A DNA stretch of 28,273 nt, from the NCBI GenBank assembly GCA_937902665.1, contig CALELM010000031.1:1-28273 (forward strand). Reading direction: 5' to 3'. The notes beneath the pieces were generated by a model. The model was not told the origin of the DNA, did no database searches, and saw only the letters and a list, made by a program, of their open reading frames with translations. Source of the stretch: an uncultured Selenomonadaceae bacterium (lineage in GTDB: Bacteria > Bacillota > Negativicutes > Selenomonadales > Selenomonadaceae). This document shows, one piece after another, positions 1-6,946 of this stretch; position 1 is the stretch's first letter; each line of letters starts with the position of its first letter. The position numbers were made by a program, and so were the translations under genes.

Positions 1-90
1 TTAACAAGCGGTGAGCAAACTTTCGCTTCGTTGAAACGCGAATTGGAGGGAAAATACTTATGGCATTTTCTTGAACAATGGTGTTATAAT
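1..90 (+). repeat. R element copy A, right part, cut by the window edge
   Basis: The sequence matches the right two thirds of the R element seen whole at 1683-1828: the AAGCGG hairpin, the CGTTGAAACG stem, GGAGGG, and the third hairpin. The third hairpin carries one change (ATAC instead of ATGC), which breaks a pair and removes the first ATG of the tiny reading frame. The right edge reads TGTTATAAT, an extended -10 sequence, at 82-90. The left part lies outside the window. Confidence 0.85.
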
Positions 91-170
91 GGTATTGCTG
101 AAGTCAATAATGATATATCTTGATACATTTTTTGGGGCGGATTGCTCACGACATCAGGAGGGAATAGATT

Positions 171-623
171 ATGAAATTAGCGGAAGCACTGCAGGAGAGA
201 GCAGACATTCAAAAGCGACTTGCGCAGCTACGGGGGCGTTTGCTTAATAACGCCAAAGTGCAGGAGGGTGAACAGCCGGTGGAGAATCCGGCAGAACTCT
301 TGCAAGAGATGGACGGCATGATTTTGCGGCTTGAGGAACTTATCCTGCGCATCAACATGACCAATGCCCGTATTGTGAGCGATGGGGAGACGCTTACTTC
401 GCTTTTGGCCAAACGAGAATGCCTGCAAAAAAAAGTCGGCCTCATGCGCGATTTCCTCGACAGAGCCAGCGAATTGGTGGAACGCTCTGCATATACGGAA
501 ATCAAGGTACATAGCACGGTGTCCGTGCCGGAGAAGCGAAAGAAACTTGACGTGCTGTCCAAAGAGCTTAGAGACCTCGATTCTAGGATTCAGCAGCTGA
601 ACTGGCTGACGGAGTTGCAATGA
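171..623 (+). CDS. DIP1984 family (septicolysin-like) protein
   Basis: This 150-residue, highly charged, helical protein resembles the DIP1984/septicolysin-like family. The match is recognised from the N-terminal pattern LAEALQERADIQKRLAQLR, the following LLNNAKVQEGE segment and the C-terminal RIQQLNWLTEL. No enzyme motif, signal peptide or membrane segment is visible, and it is probably a soluble cytosolic coiled-coil protein. The start at 171 follows AGGAGGG with good spacing. The gene stands alone: repeat copy A lies just upstream and may supply a -10 sequence, and the RNA-like region 640-870 lies downstream. The family's function is not established, and the name septicolysin should not be taken as evidence of toxin activity. 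Confidence 0.85.
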   Translation: MKLAEALQERADIQKRLAQLRGRLLNNAKVQEGEQPVENPAELLQEMDGMILRLEELILRINMTNARIVSDGETLTSLLAKRECLQKKVGLMRDFLDRASELVERSAYTEIKVHSTVSVPEKRKKLDVLSKELRDLDSRIQQLNWLTELQ

Positions 624-639
624 TTATTTTGGTGTAGCG

Positions 640-870
640 TTTTGTGGGCGAGTACCGACCCAGCAACGGGGTAAACAGTTGCACCCAAGAAAAGTCGCGT
701 TTCGGGGCGAATGCGCATGGCGAGAGGCTGTCATTGTTAGCCCTCATTGTTACAAATGCACATTTTACGGTTCATTTTTACTACCAGGTACTGACACTTA
801 CGCGAGGGTGGGTTGTGGGAATATTATTATTGAAAATTTTTCAGAGGTTGCCTGTCAGGCAACCTTTTTG
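640..870 (+). ncRNA. Probable structured non-coding RNA of unknown family
   Basis: The 315 bases between 623 and 939 have no convincing reading frame. They are rich in local pairings and end in a strong intrinsic terminator. Visible elements are GCAAC (663-667) with GTTGC (678-682), a GCGTTTCG/CGAATGCGC hairpin near 697-716, and a possible long-range closing pair AGTACC (651-656) with GGTACT (787-792). I looked for signatures of RNase P RNA, tmRNA, SRP RNA and common riboswitches and found none. 6S RNA remains possible but I could not confirm its central bubble. The 5' end is uncertain. Confidence 0.42.
845..869 (+). terminator. Rho-independent terminator of the RNA-like region
   Basis: AGGTTGCC (845-852) pairs perfectly with GGCAACCT (858-865) around a five-base loop, followed by a run of T to 869. 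It separates the upstream region from the small ORF and queF. Confidence 0.85.
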
Positions 871-938
871 TCAATCTCTTGTATTATACTGAATTCAGTC
901 GAGCGATACGATGAGATTTTGTGTAGGAGGAGATTGAT

Positions 939-1061
939 ATGAGTGATTGGTGGAAAAACGGTTTGCTTGTAGCTGCAGGTGGCGTAGCAGGACTGGCATT
1001 GGCGGCATGGCTTGAATCGGAAGATACGTCTGACCATTGGGCAGGCATTGTTTTTGATTGA
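939..1061 (+). CDS. Small hydrophobic protein, 40 residues
   Basis: A short reading frame begins at ATG 939 after a strong GTAGGAGGAG Shine-Dalgarno sequence. It encodes MSDWWKNG, then a hydrophobic Gly/Ala-rich stretch of about 17 residues (residues 9-25), then an acidic tail ending in GIVFD. This fits a single-pass small membrane protein. It lies 60 bases before queF on the same strand, with no terminator between, so the two are probably co-transcribed. I do not recognise a family. The ribosome binding site and residue pattern support translation, but no homology can be claimed. Confidence 0.55.
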   Translation: MSDWWKNGLLVAAGGVAGLALAAWLESEDTSDHWAGIVFD

Positions 1062-1121
1062 GTCGATAACTGGCTCCTCTCAAGCGGCATGCAACCACTT
1101 AAACAATAATTGGAGGATTTT

Positions 1122-1616
1122 ATGGCACGAGAAAAGCTAGAAGAGGAGATTACGCTTCTTGGACAGAAAAATGTAAGGTATGGGTATGATTACACGCCGG
1201 AGATTTTGGAGACCTTTGAGAACAAGCATCCGGATAATGATTACTGGGTGAAGTTTAACTGCCCGGAGTTTACCAGCCTTTGCCCGATTACGGGACAGCC
1301 GGATTTTGCAACCATTTACATTTCCTATGTGCCGGACAGGAAAATGGTGGAGAGCAAGTCCCTGAAGCTTTATTTGGTGAGCTTTCGCAATCATGGGGAT
1401 TTTCATGAGGATGTCGTGAATATCATCATGAAGGACCTGATTCGGTTGATGGATCCTCGCTATATCGAGGTGTGGGGCAAGTTCCTTCCGCGCGGGGGGA
1501 TTTCCATTGACCCTTATGCCAATTATGGAAAGCCGGGGACGAAATTCGAGAAGCTGGCATGGGAACGGTTTGCAGGGCATGACATGGCAGGGATGGATCG
1601 AGTGGACAATCGGTGA
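1122..1616 (+). CDS. queF: NADPH-dependent preQ0 reductase QueF
   Basis: QueF reduces 7-cyano-7-deazaguanine (preQ0) to preQ1 with NADPH in queuosine tRNA modification; it is a cytosolic T-fold enzyme. The 164-residue protein is the short, unimodular type. Counting from ATG 1122, the catalytic cysteine is C54 in FTSLCPITGQPDF with the partner aspartate D61, close to the positions in Bacillus QueF. The family motif ESKSLKLYLVSFRNH follows. The in-frame TTG at 1110 overlaps the GGAGG ribosome binding site, so ATG 1122 is preferred. No other queuosine genes are nearby, and I saw no preQ1 riboswitch upstream. Confidence 0.95.
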   Translation: MAREKLEEEITLLGQKNVRYGYDYTPEILETFENKHPDNDYWVKFNCPEFTSLCPITGQPDFATIYISYVPDRKMVESKSLKLYLVSFRNHGDFHEDVVNIIMKDLIRLMDPRYIEVWGKFLPRGGISIDPYANYGKPGTKFEKLAWERFAGHDMAGMDRVDNR

Positions 1617-1635
1617 TTGTTGATAAGGAGAATGC

Positions 1636-1686
1636 ATGAAAGAAACTGTAATGCCGAAGAAAAAGAAACGTGATTTGGCAATATAA
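1636..1686 (+). CDS. Possible 16-residue peptide or gene remnant
   Basis: An ATG at 1636 preceded by AAGGAG opens a frame of 16 codons encoding the lysine-rich peptide MKETVMPKKKKRDLAI. Its TAA stop (1684-1686) lies inside the ATAACG left edge of repeat copy B. It may be a real micro-ORF, the stub of a gene cut by the repeat, or chance. Confidence 0.2.
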   Translation: MKETVMPKKKKRDLAI

Positions 1687-1828
1687 CGAAGCTAAGATGT
1701 CTCCTTCTTCAGCAGCTTGCTGTAGTGGGGGAAGCCAAATTTTAACAAGCGGCGAGCAAACTTTCGCTTCGTTGAAACGCGAATTGGAGGGAAAATGCTT
1801 ATGGCATTTTCTTGAACAATGGCGTTAT
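1683..1828 (+). repeat. R element copy B, complete
   Basis: This is a complete 146-base copy with edges ATAACG and CGTTAT (seven bases, TATAACG/CGTTATA, if the flanking bases are included). Inside are hairpin 1 (the CTTCTTCAGCA arm and the matching TGCTG...GGGGGAAG arm), hairpin 2 (AAGCGG with TCGCTT), the CGTTGAAACG stem, GGAGGG at 1786-1791, and hairpin 3 (GAAAATGC 1791-1798 with GCATTTTC 1804-1811). A tiny frame, ATG CTT ATG GCA TTT TCT TGA, spans 1795-1815. It sits between queF and the fumarase genes. Confidence 0.9.
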
Positions 1829-1829
1829 A

Positions 1830-2004
1830 ACTAAAGATTTTTGGTAAAAATCTTTGCGATAAGCAGGATTTTCGGCAGCAATGGCTAATATATACATTGA
1901 TATGATTTGTGTTGCGGCGGACAGGCTTTGCCGCAGGGCAAGTGGGTCGAATGCGTGATTTTTGTCACAATGCAGGAGTTGGTATTGATTTGGGAGGGAT
2001 TACT
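1830..2004 (+). other. Leader region of the fumarase/SDH cluster
   Basis: After repeat copy B comes a perfect AT-rich palindrome: AAAGATTTTT (1833-1842), GGT, AAAAATCTTT (1846-1855). It could be a weak terminator or a protein-binding site. The rest, up to the GGGAGGG ribosome binding site at 1992-1998, contains no promoter I can call with confidence and no riboswitch I recognise. Confidence 0.4.
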
Positions 2005-2847
2005 TTGCGAGAGCTCGATGCGAAAACAATCACGGAGAATGTAGCCGAGATGTGCAAGGAGGCAGCTTACTATCTGCCAGAGGATGTTTATCAGGCACTC
2101 AAGCGTGGACGGGAGACGGAGAAGTCACCTGTGGGGCAGGTCGTTTTGGATCAGATCATCAAGAATGCAGAGATTGCAAAGGCGGAGGATCGCCCGTACT
2201 GCCAAGATACGGGTATGGCGATTCTTTTTGTGGAGCTTGGGCAGGATCTGCACATTGTCGGCGGGGATCTGGAGGAAGCTATCAACGCAGGCGTTGCCAA
2301 GGGATATACGGAGGGCTACCTGCGCAAGTCCGTGGTTGCTGAACCTCTGTTTCACCGTGTAAATACGAAGAACAATACGCCAGCTGTCATTTATACGAAG
2401 ATTGTTCCGGGTGACAAGCTGAACATTACGATTGCGCCGAAGGGATTTGGCTCTGAGAACAAGTCCGGCGTGAAGATGCTTGTTCCGGCAGATGGTGTTG
2501 AGGGAGTCAAGAAGGCTGTCATGGACATCATTCTTCATGCAAGCATGAATCCATGTCCTCCTATGGTAGTCGGTGTCGGCATTGGCGGCACGATGGATCG
2601 TGCGGCACTTCTCTCCAAGAAGGCACTGACTCGTTCCATTGACCAGAGGAATCCTATGCCGGAGTATGCAAAGCTGGAGGAGGAGCTTCTTGAGCTTATC
2701 AACCAGACGGGAATCGGCCCTCAGCTCGGTGGTACGACTACGGCACTGGCGGTCAATATCGAATGGGGCGCTACGCATATTGCAGGCTTGCCGGTCGCTG
2801 TTACGATTTGCTGCCATGCTATGCGCCATGCACATCGCGAGCTTTGA
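2005..2847 (+). CDS. Fumarate hydratase class I, alpha subunit
   Basis: This is the alpha subunit of the two-subunit, oxygen-sensitive [4Fe-4S] fumarase, which interconverts malate and fumarate in the cytosol. The 280-residue protein starts at TTG 2005, placed six bases after GGGAGGG, giving the family-typical beginning MRELDAKTITENVAEM. A longer in-frame start at 1909 has no ribosome binding site. Likely cluster cysteines lie in YCQDTGM, in NPCPPMVVGVGIGGT and in the C-terminal AVTICCHAMRHAHREL. The beta subunit follows 24 bases later and the SDH/fumarate reductase genes come next, as expected for a reductive succinate pathway. L-tartrate dehydratase is a related possibility, but the context favours fumarase. 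Confidence 0.93.
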   Translation: MRELDAKTITENVAEMCKEAAYYLPEDVYQALKRGRETEKSPVGQVVLDQIIKNAEIAKAEDRPYCQDTGMAILFVELGQDLHIVGGDLEEAINAGVAKGYTEGYLRKSVVAEPLFHRVNTKNNTPAVIYTKIVPGDKLNITIAPKGFGSENKSGVKMLVPADGVEGVKKAVMDIILHASMNPCPPMVVGVGIGGTMDRAALLSKKALTRSIDQRNPMPEYAKLEEELLELINQTGIGPQLGGTTTALAVNIEWGATHIAGLPVAVTICCHAMRHAHREL

Positions 2848-2871
2848 TGATAGGAACAGGAGGATGGAATA

Positions 2872-3438
2872 ATGTCTGAAACGATTCGTATTCAAACCCC
2901 TTTTACGGAGGAGATGTCCCGCAAGCTTCGCGCAGGTGATTCCGTGCTTATTTCCGGCGAGATAATCGCTGCCCGTGATGCGGCGCACAAGGCTATGACG
3001 GAGGCACTTGCCCGTGGTGAGAAGCTGCCAGTTGACTGGACGAACCAAATGGTTTATTATCTTGGGCCTACGCCTGCAAAGCCGGGCGATCCTATCGGCT
3101 CCTGCGGGCCGACGACTTCCGGCCGCATGGATGCTTATACGCCGACCATGCTCGATCAGGGCATTAAGGGCATGATTGGCAAGGGTTCCCGTTCCAAGGA
3201 AGTGCTGGATTCCATGAAAAAGAATGGCGTTACTTACTTTGCGGCTGTTGGCGGCGCTGCTGCACTTATTGCAAAGTCTGTGAAGAAATATGAGGTTCTT
3301 GCTTATCCGGAGCTTGGCCCTGAGGCGGTTGCACGCCTGACGGTGGAGGATTTCCCTGCTATCGTTGTTATTGACTGCGAGGGCAACAGCCTTTACGAGA
3401 CGAATCAGGAAAAGTATCGTACGCTGAAAGGCTACTGA
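2872..3438 (+). CDS. Fumarate hydratase class I, beta subunit
   Basis: This 188-residue protein is the swivelling C-terminal domain partner of the alpha subunit. Recognisable features are SGEIIAARDAAHKAM near the N-terminus, PIGSCGPTTSGRMDAYTP, and the KGMIGKG substrate loop followed by FAAVGGAAALIAKSVK. Its length is usual for a stand-alone beta subunit. The ATG at 2872 follows AGGAGGA. The gene lies between the alpha subunit and sdhC on the same strand with short gaps, so the five genes from 2005 to 6735 probably form one transcription unit ending at the terminator at 6755. Confidence 0.93.
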   Translation: MSETIRIQTPFTEEMSRKLRAGDSVLISGEIIAARDAAHKAMTEALARGEKLPVDWTNQMVYYLGPTPAKPGDPIGSCGPTTSGRMDAYTPTMLDQGIKGMIGKGSRSKEVLDSMKKNGVTYFAAVGGAAALIAKSVKKYEVLAYPELGPEAVARLTVEDFPAIVVIDCEGNSLYETNQEKYRTLKGY

Positions 3439-3465
3439 TAAAACAACATTTTTAGGAGGTTTAGA

Positions 3466-4092
3466 ATGTTTAACACAACTTTTTACGTGCGTCGTTTGCA
3501 TTCTCTTTGCGGCTTGCTTGCACTGGGCATGGTTCTCATGGAGCATATCTTCACGAATTCCATGGCACTGGGCGGGCCTGCGGCTTTGAACGGGGCACTG
3601 GCAACAATGGAACTTATTCCGAAACCGATTTTCCTTGCTCTTGAGATGGGCGCTATTGCGGCTCCGCTGCTTTTCCATGCAATTTATGGTTGCTATATTG
3701 CTTTGCAGGCAAATAACAATCCAGGTCGCTTTGGCTACCTTCGCAACTGGAATTTTGCCCTTCAGCGCTGGACGGCTTGGTTCTTGGTCGTGTTCCTTGT
3801 CTGGCATATCGGTTTCCTTCGTATTTTCACGAAGGGGATTTGCGGTACGCCGATTTCCTACGAGCTGTTGCAGAGCTATTTCACGAGCAATCCGATTGTC
3901 TCGCTGCTTTACATTCTTGGCATGTTTGCAGCTATTTTCCATTTCTGCAATGGTATTACTACGTTCTGCATGACGTGGGGCATTGCAAAGGGCCCTCGCA
4001 TCCAGAATGCGGTCAGCATTCTGAGCATGTGCCTCTGTGCAGCTCTTTGCCTGGTTACGGTTGTATTCATGGGCAGCTACTTCGTCATGTAA
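3466..4092 (+). CDS. sdhC: Succinate dehydrogenase/fumarate reductase cytochrome b558 subunit
   Basis: This is the membrane anchor of a type B succinate:quinone oxidoreductase or quinol:fumarate reductase. The 208-residue protein has about five hydrophobic helices. Histidines H27, H71, H114 and H159 have nearly the spacing of the four haem ligands in the Bacillus dihaem subunit, so two b haems are likely. The ATG at 3466 follows TAGGAGG. The gene order C-A-B is that of Bacillus and Wolinella-type complexes. In a fermentative Negativicute the complex probably runs mainly as fumarate reductase, but direction cannot be read from the sequence. Confidence 0.94.
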   Translation: MFNTTFYVRRLHSLCGLLALGMVLMEHIFTNSMALGGPAALNGALATMELIPKPIFLALEMGAIAAPLLFHAIYGCYIALQANNNPGRFGYLRNWNFALQRWTAWFLVVFLVWHIGFLRIFTKGICGTPISYELLQSYFTSNPIVSLLYILGMFAAIFHFCNGITTFCMTWGIAKGPRIQNAVSILSMCLCAALCLVTVVFMGSYFVM

Positions 4093-4134
4093 GCAGCTTA
4101 AGTAGCGAAACATTGCTAGTAAAGGAGAATTTCA

Positions 4135-5964
4135 ATGGCTAACAAACCAGAAAATAAGATTATTGTCGTTGGTGGCGGTCTTTCCGGACTGATGGCTACG
4201 CTGAAAATTTGTGAAGGCGGCGGCACGGTAGATCTCTTTTCCTACTGTCCGGTAAAGCGTTCGCATTCGCTCTGCGCACAGGGCGGAATCAACGCCTGCA
4301 TGGACACGAAGGGCGAGCATGACAGCATTTACGAGCATTTTGATGATACGGTATATGGCGGTGACTTCCTTGCTGACCAGCTGGCTGTCAAGGGCATGGT
4401 AGAGGCAGCTCCGAAGCTTATCAAGATGTTTGACCGCATGGGTGTTCCGTTTACCCGCACGCCGGAAGGTGTTCTTGACCTTCGTAACTTTGGCGGCCAG
4501 AAAAACAAGCGTACTGTTTTTGCAGGATCTACGACAGGGCAGCAGCTCCTCTATGCTTTGGATGAGCAGGTTCGCCGCTGGGAGGTCAAGGGCAAGGTTC
4601 GCAAGTTTGAGTTCTGGGAATTCATTAAGGCAATCAAGAACAAGGACGGTGTCGTTCGCGGCATTGTTGCCCAGAACATGAACTCCAATGAGATTGTTTC
4701 CTTCCCGGCAGACGTTGTTATCTTGGCAACGGGCGGCCCCGGACAGGTGTATGGCCGCTGCACGGCTTCCACGATTTGCAACGGTTCCGCTGTTTCCGCT
4801 GTTTACCAGCAGGGTGCAGAAATCGGCAATCCTGAGTTCCTGCAGATCCATCCAACCGCTATTCCAGGCTCTGACAAGAACCGCTTGATGTCCGAGGCTT
4901 GCCGAGGCGAGGGCGGACGTGTATGGGTATACCGCCAGAATCCGGAAACGGGCGAGAAGGAGCGCTGGTACTTCCTTGAGGATATGTATCCGGCTTACGG
5001 AAATCTCGTTCCGCGTGACGTGGCATCCCGCGCAATTTATAAGGTCGTTGTTCACATGAATCTTGGCATGCACAACCCGAACCGCGTATACCTCGATCTT
5101 TCCCATATTCCTGCGGATTATCTCGAACGCAAGCTGGGCGGCATTCTCGAGATGTACACGGACTTTGTCGGCAAGGATCCCCGTCAGGTTCCGATGGAGA
5201 TTTTCCCGTCCATTCATTATTCCATGGGCGGCATTTGGGTAGACCGTGAGCATCACACGAACATTCCTGGCCTTATGGCTTCGGGCGAATGTGATTACCA
5301 GTATCATGGCGCAAATCGCTTGGGTGCAAATTCCCTGCTTTCCGCTGCATATTCCGGCACGATTTCCGGTCCGGAGGCTCTGCGCTATGCCCGTGCAGGC
5401 GAGAATGGCGTTCCTCTTACGGATGCTGAGATGGAAGCTGCCCGCAAGGAATGCGTGGAGGAATTCGACAAAATCCGCAGCATGAATGGCGAGGAGAATG
5501 CGCACAAGCTTCATCATGAGCTTGGCGATATTATGTACAAGTATGTTTCCGTTGAGCGTGACAATAACGGACTGGCAGAGTGCATGAAGGAGCTGAAGGC
5601 AATTCTCAAGCGCTGGGAAAATATCGGTGTCACCGACCACGGCGCTTGGGCAAACCAAGAGGCAATGTTCGTCCGTCAGCTCCGCAATATGATTGTTTAT
5701 GCAATGGCTATCACGAAGTCCGCTCTCCTGCGTGATGAGAGCCGCGGCGCTCATGCAAAGATTGTTCTCAATGACAAGGGCGAGCGTGTGACGGACGAGA
5801 AGGGCGACTTGGTGTTCATGCCGCGCAACGATGAGAAGTTCATGCGGACGACTATCGTTACCTATGATGAAAAGACGGAAGAACCAATCGTTTCCTATCG
5901 TGAGTTCGAGCACTCTCTTATCAAGCCGCGTCTGCGCAACTACGCTGTAGCTAAGAAAGAGTAA
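4135..5964 (+). CDS. sdhA: Succinate dehydrogenase/fumarate reductase flavoprotein subunit
   Basis: This catalytic subunit interconverts succinate and fumarate. The 609-residue protein starts with an FAD-binding VVGGGLSG (residues 11-18). It contains RSHSLCAQGGINA with H44 as the likely covalent FAD attachment, LQIHPTAIPG and REHHTNIPGLMASGE in the active-site region, and HGANRLGANSLL near the dinucleotide-binding end. The helical C-terminal domain is complete. The ATG at 4135 follows AAAGGAG. It lies between sdhC and sdhB, completing the C-A-B order. The length and motifs fit the Bacillus/Wolinella-type subgroup, so frdA would be an equally valid label. Confidence 0.96.
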   Translation: MANKPENKIIVVGGGLSGLMATLKICEGGGTVDLFSYCPVKRSHSLCAQGGINACMDTKGEHDSIYEHFDDTVYGGDFLADQLAVKGMVEAAPKLIKMFDRMGVPFTRTPEGVLDLRNFGGQKNKRTVFAGSTTGQQLLYALDEQVRRWEVKGKVRKFEFWEFIKAIKNKDGVVRGIVAQNMNSNEIVSFPADVVILATGGPGQVYGRCTASTICNGSAVSAVYQQGAEIGNPEFLQIHPTAIPGSDKNRLMSEACRGEGGRVWVYRQNPETGEKERWYFLEDMYPAYGNLVPRDVASRAIYKVVVHMNLGMHNPNRVYLDLSHIPADYLERKLGGILEMYTDFVGKDPRQVPMEIFPSIHYSMGGIWVDREHHTNIPGLMASGECDYQYHGANRLGANSLLSAAYSGTISGPEALRYARAGENGVPLTDAEMEAARKECVEEFDKIRSMNGEENAHKLHHELGDIMYKYVSVERDNNGLAECMKELKAILKRWENIGVTDHGAWANQEAMFVRQLRNMIVYAMAITKSALLRDESRGAHAKIVLNDKGERVTDEKGDLVFMPRNDEKFMRTTIVTYDEKTEEPIVSYREFEHSLIKPRLRNYAVAKKE

Positions 5965-5982
5965 GAGGGAGGAGATATAGAA

Positions 5983-6735
5983 ATGGCAGAACAGAAGAAA
6001 GTCAGATTCATTATCGAACGCCAGGATGGACCGAATGAGACCCCTTACACGCAGGAGTTCGATGTAGATTATCGTCCGGGCCTCAATGTTGTAGCAGCGC
6101 TCATGGAGATTCAGAAGAATCCTGTGACTGCGGACGGCAAGAAGGTTGCTCCGGTTACTTGGGAATGCAACTGCTTGGAGAAGGTTTGCGGCGCTTGCAT
6201 GATGGTCATTAACGGCAAGGCTCGTCAGGCATGCTGTGCCTTGGTGGATGAGATCCAGCAGCCGATTCATCTCGCACCTGCCCGCACGTTCCCTGTTATT
6301 CGGGATCTCTTGATCGACAGATCCGTGATGTTCGAGAGCTTGAAGAAGATTCAGGGCTGGGTAGAGATTGACGGTACTTGGGAAGTCAAGGACGCTCCTA
6401 TCCAGAATCCGTACACGGCACAGACAGCATACGAAATTTCGCACTGCATGACTTGCGGATGCTGTCTTGAGGCTTGCCCGAATGTTGGCCCGCAGTCTGA
6501 TTTCATTGGACCTGCTCCAACAGTGCAGGCATATCTCTTTAACCTCCATCCGCTTGGGAAGTTCGATGCTCCGAAGCGCCTGAATACCTTGATGGAGAAG
6601 GGCGGCATTACGAGTTGCGGAAACAGCCAGAACTGCGTTGAGGTTTGCCCGAAGAGCATTAAGCTCACGACTTATCTCGCACAGCTGAATCGTGATGTCA
6701 ACAAGCAGGCACTCAAGAATATTTTCAACAAGTAA
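5983..6735 (+). CDS. sdhB: Succinate dehydrogenase/fumarate reductase iron-sulfur subunit
   Basis: This subunit passes electrons between the flavin and the haems or quinone. The 250-residue protein has all three cluster motifs: [2Fe-2S] ligands C64, C69, C72 and C84 in the N-terminal ferredoxin domain; C155, C158, C161 and C165 (CMTCGCCLEACP) for the [4Fe-4S] cluster; and C212, C218 and C222 (CGNSQNCVEVCP) for the [3Fe-4S] cluster. ATG 5983 follows a GGGAGGAG ribosome binding site 18 bases after sdhA. It is the last gene of the block, and a strong terminator follows within 20 bases. Confidence 0.96.
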   Translation: MAEQKKVRFIIERQDGPNETPYTQEFDVDYRPGLNVVAALMEIQKNPVTADGKKVAPVTWECNCLEKVCGACMMVINGKARQACCALVDEIQQPIHLAPARTFPVIRDLLIDRSVMFESLKKIQGWVEIDGTWEVKDAPIQNPYTAQTAYEISHCMTCGCCLEACPNVGPQSDFIGPAPTVQAYLFNLHPLGKFDAPKRLNTLMEKGGITSCGNSQNCVEVCPKSIKLTTYLAQLNRDVNKQALKNIFNK

Positions 6736-6754
6736 TCTATGTAATTTTGCGTTG

Positions 6755-6785
6755 CCGCTCGTTCCTATGGAACGGGCGGTTTTCT
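6755..6785 (+). terminator. Terminator after sdhB
   Basis: CCGCTCGTTCC (6755-6765) pairs with GGAACGGGCGG (6769-6779) with one G-T pair and a three-base loop, followed by TTTTCT. It closes the fumarase/SDH block. Confidence 0.88.
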
Positions 6786-6946
6786 ATTGGGTTCATAGGA
6801 TGGGTATCCTTGCTTTTATGAGCGGAAGTGGTGGTATGATTCTTGGCAATGTGAAGAAAAAGAAAAAATATGAAAAAATTAACAAATCATGCAGGATTTA
6901 GGGGGAGAAAGGGCGAATAATAAAGATAAACAGGAGGCGAACTGTG

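Noticed and set aside
640..870. RNase P RNA, tmRNA or SRP RNA in the gap before queF
   Set aside because: The RNase P core sequences, the tmRNA tRNA-like ends and tag frame, and the SRP apical GGAAGCAG-type loop were looked for and not found.
644..942. Two overlapping open frames of 82 and 87 codons
   Set aside because: They run through the hairpins and terminator of the RNA-like region, lack good ribosome binding sites and have no coherent protein pattern.
1062..1121. preQ1 riboswitch in front of queF
   Set aside because: The 60 bases do not show the short hairpin with A-rich tail typical of preQ1-I, nor a larger preQ1-II layout.
1110..1121. TTG start for queF at 1110
   Set aside because: The codon overlaps the GGAGG ribosome binding site of the ATG at 1122, and the extra residues are not part of the family.
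2125..4113. A 662-codon open frame on the minus strand opposite the fumarase and sdhC genes
   Set aside because: It lies antisense to three clearly recognised genes, its translation has no recognisable family, and it is explained by the codon use of the plus-strand genes.
4132..6549. An 805-codon open frame on the minus strand opposite sdhA and sdhB
   Set aside because: Same reason: sdhA and sdhB are complete, motif-rich genes in the other strand. The antisense translation shows no family or domain order.
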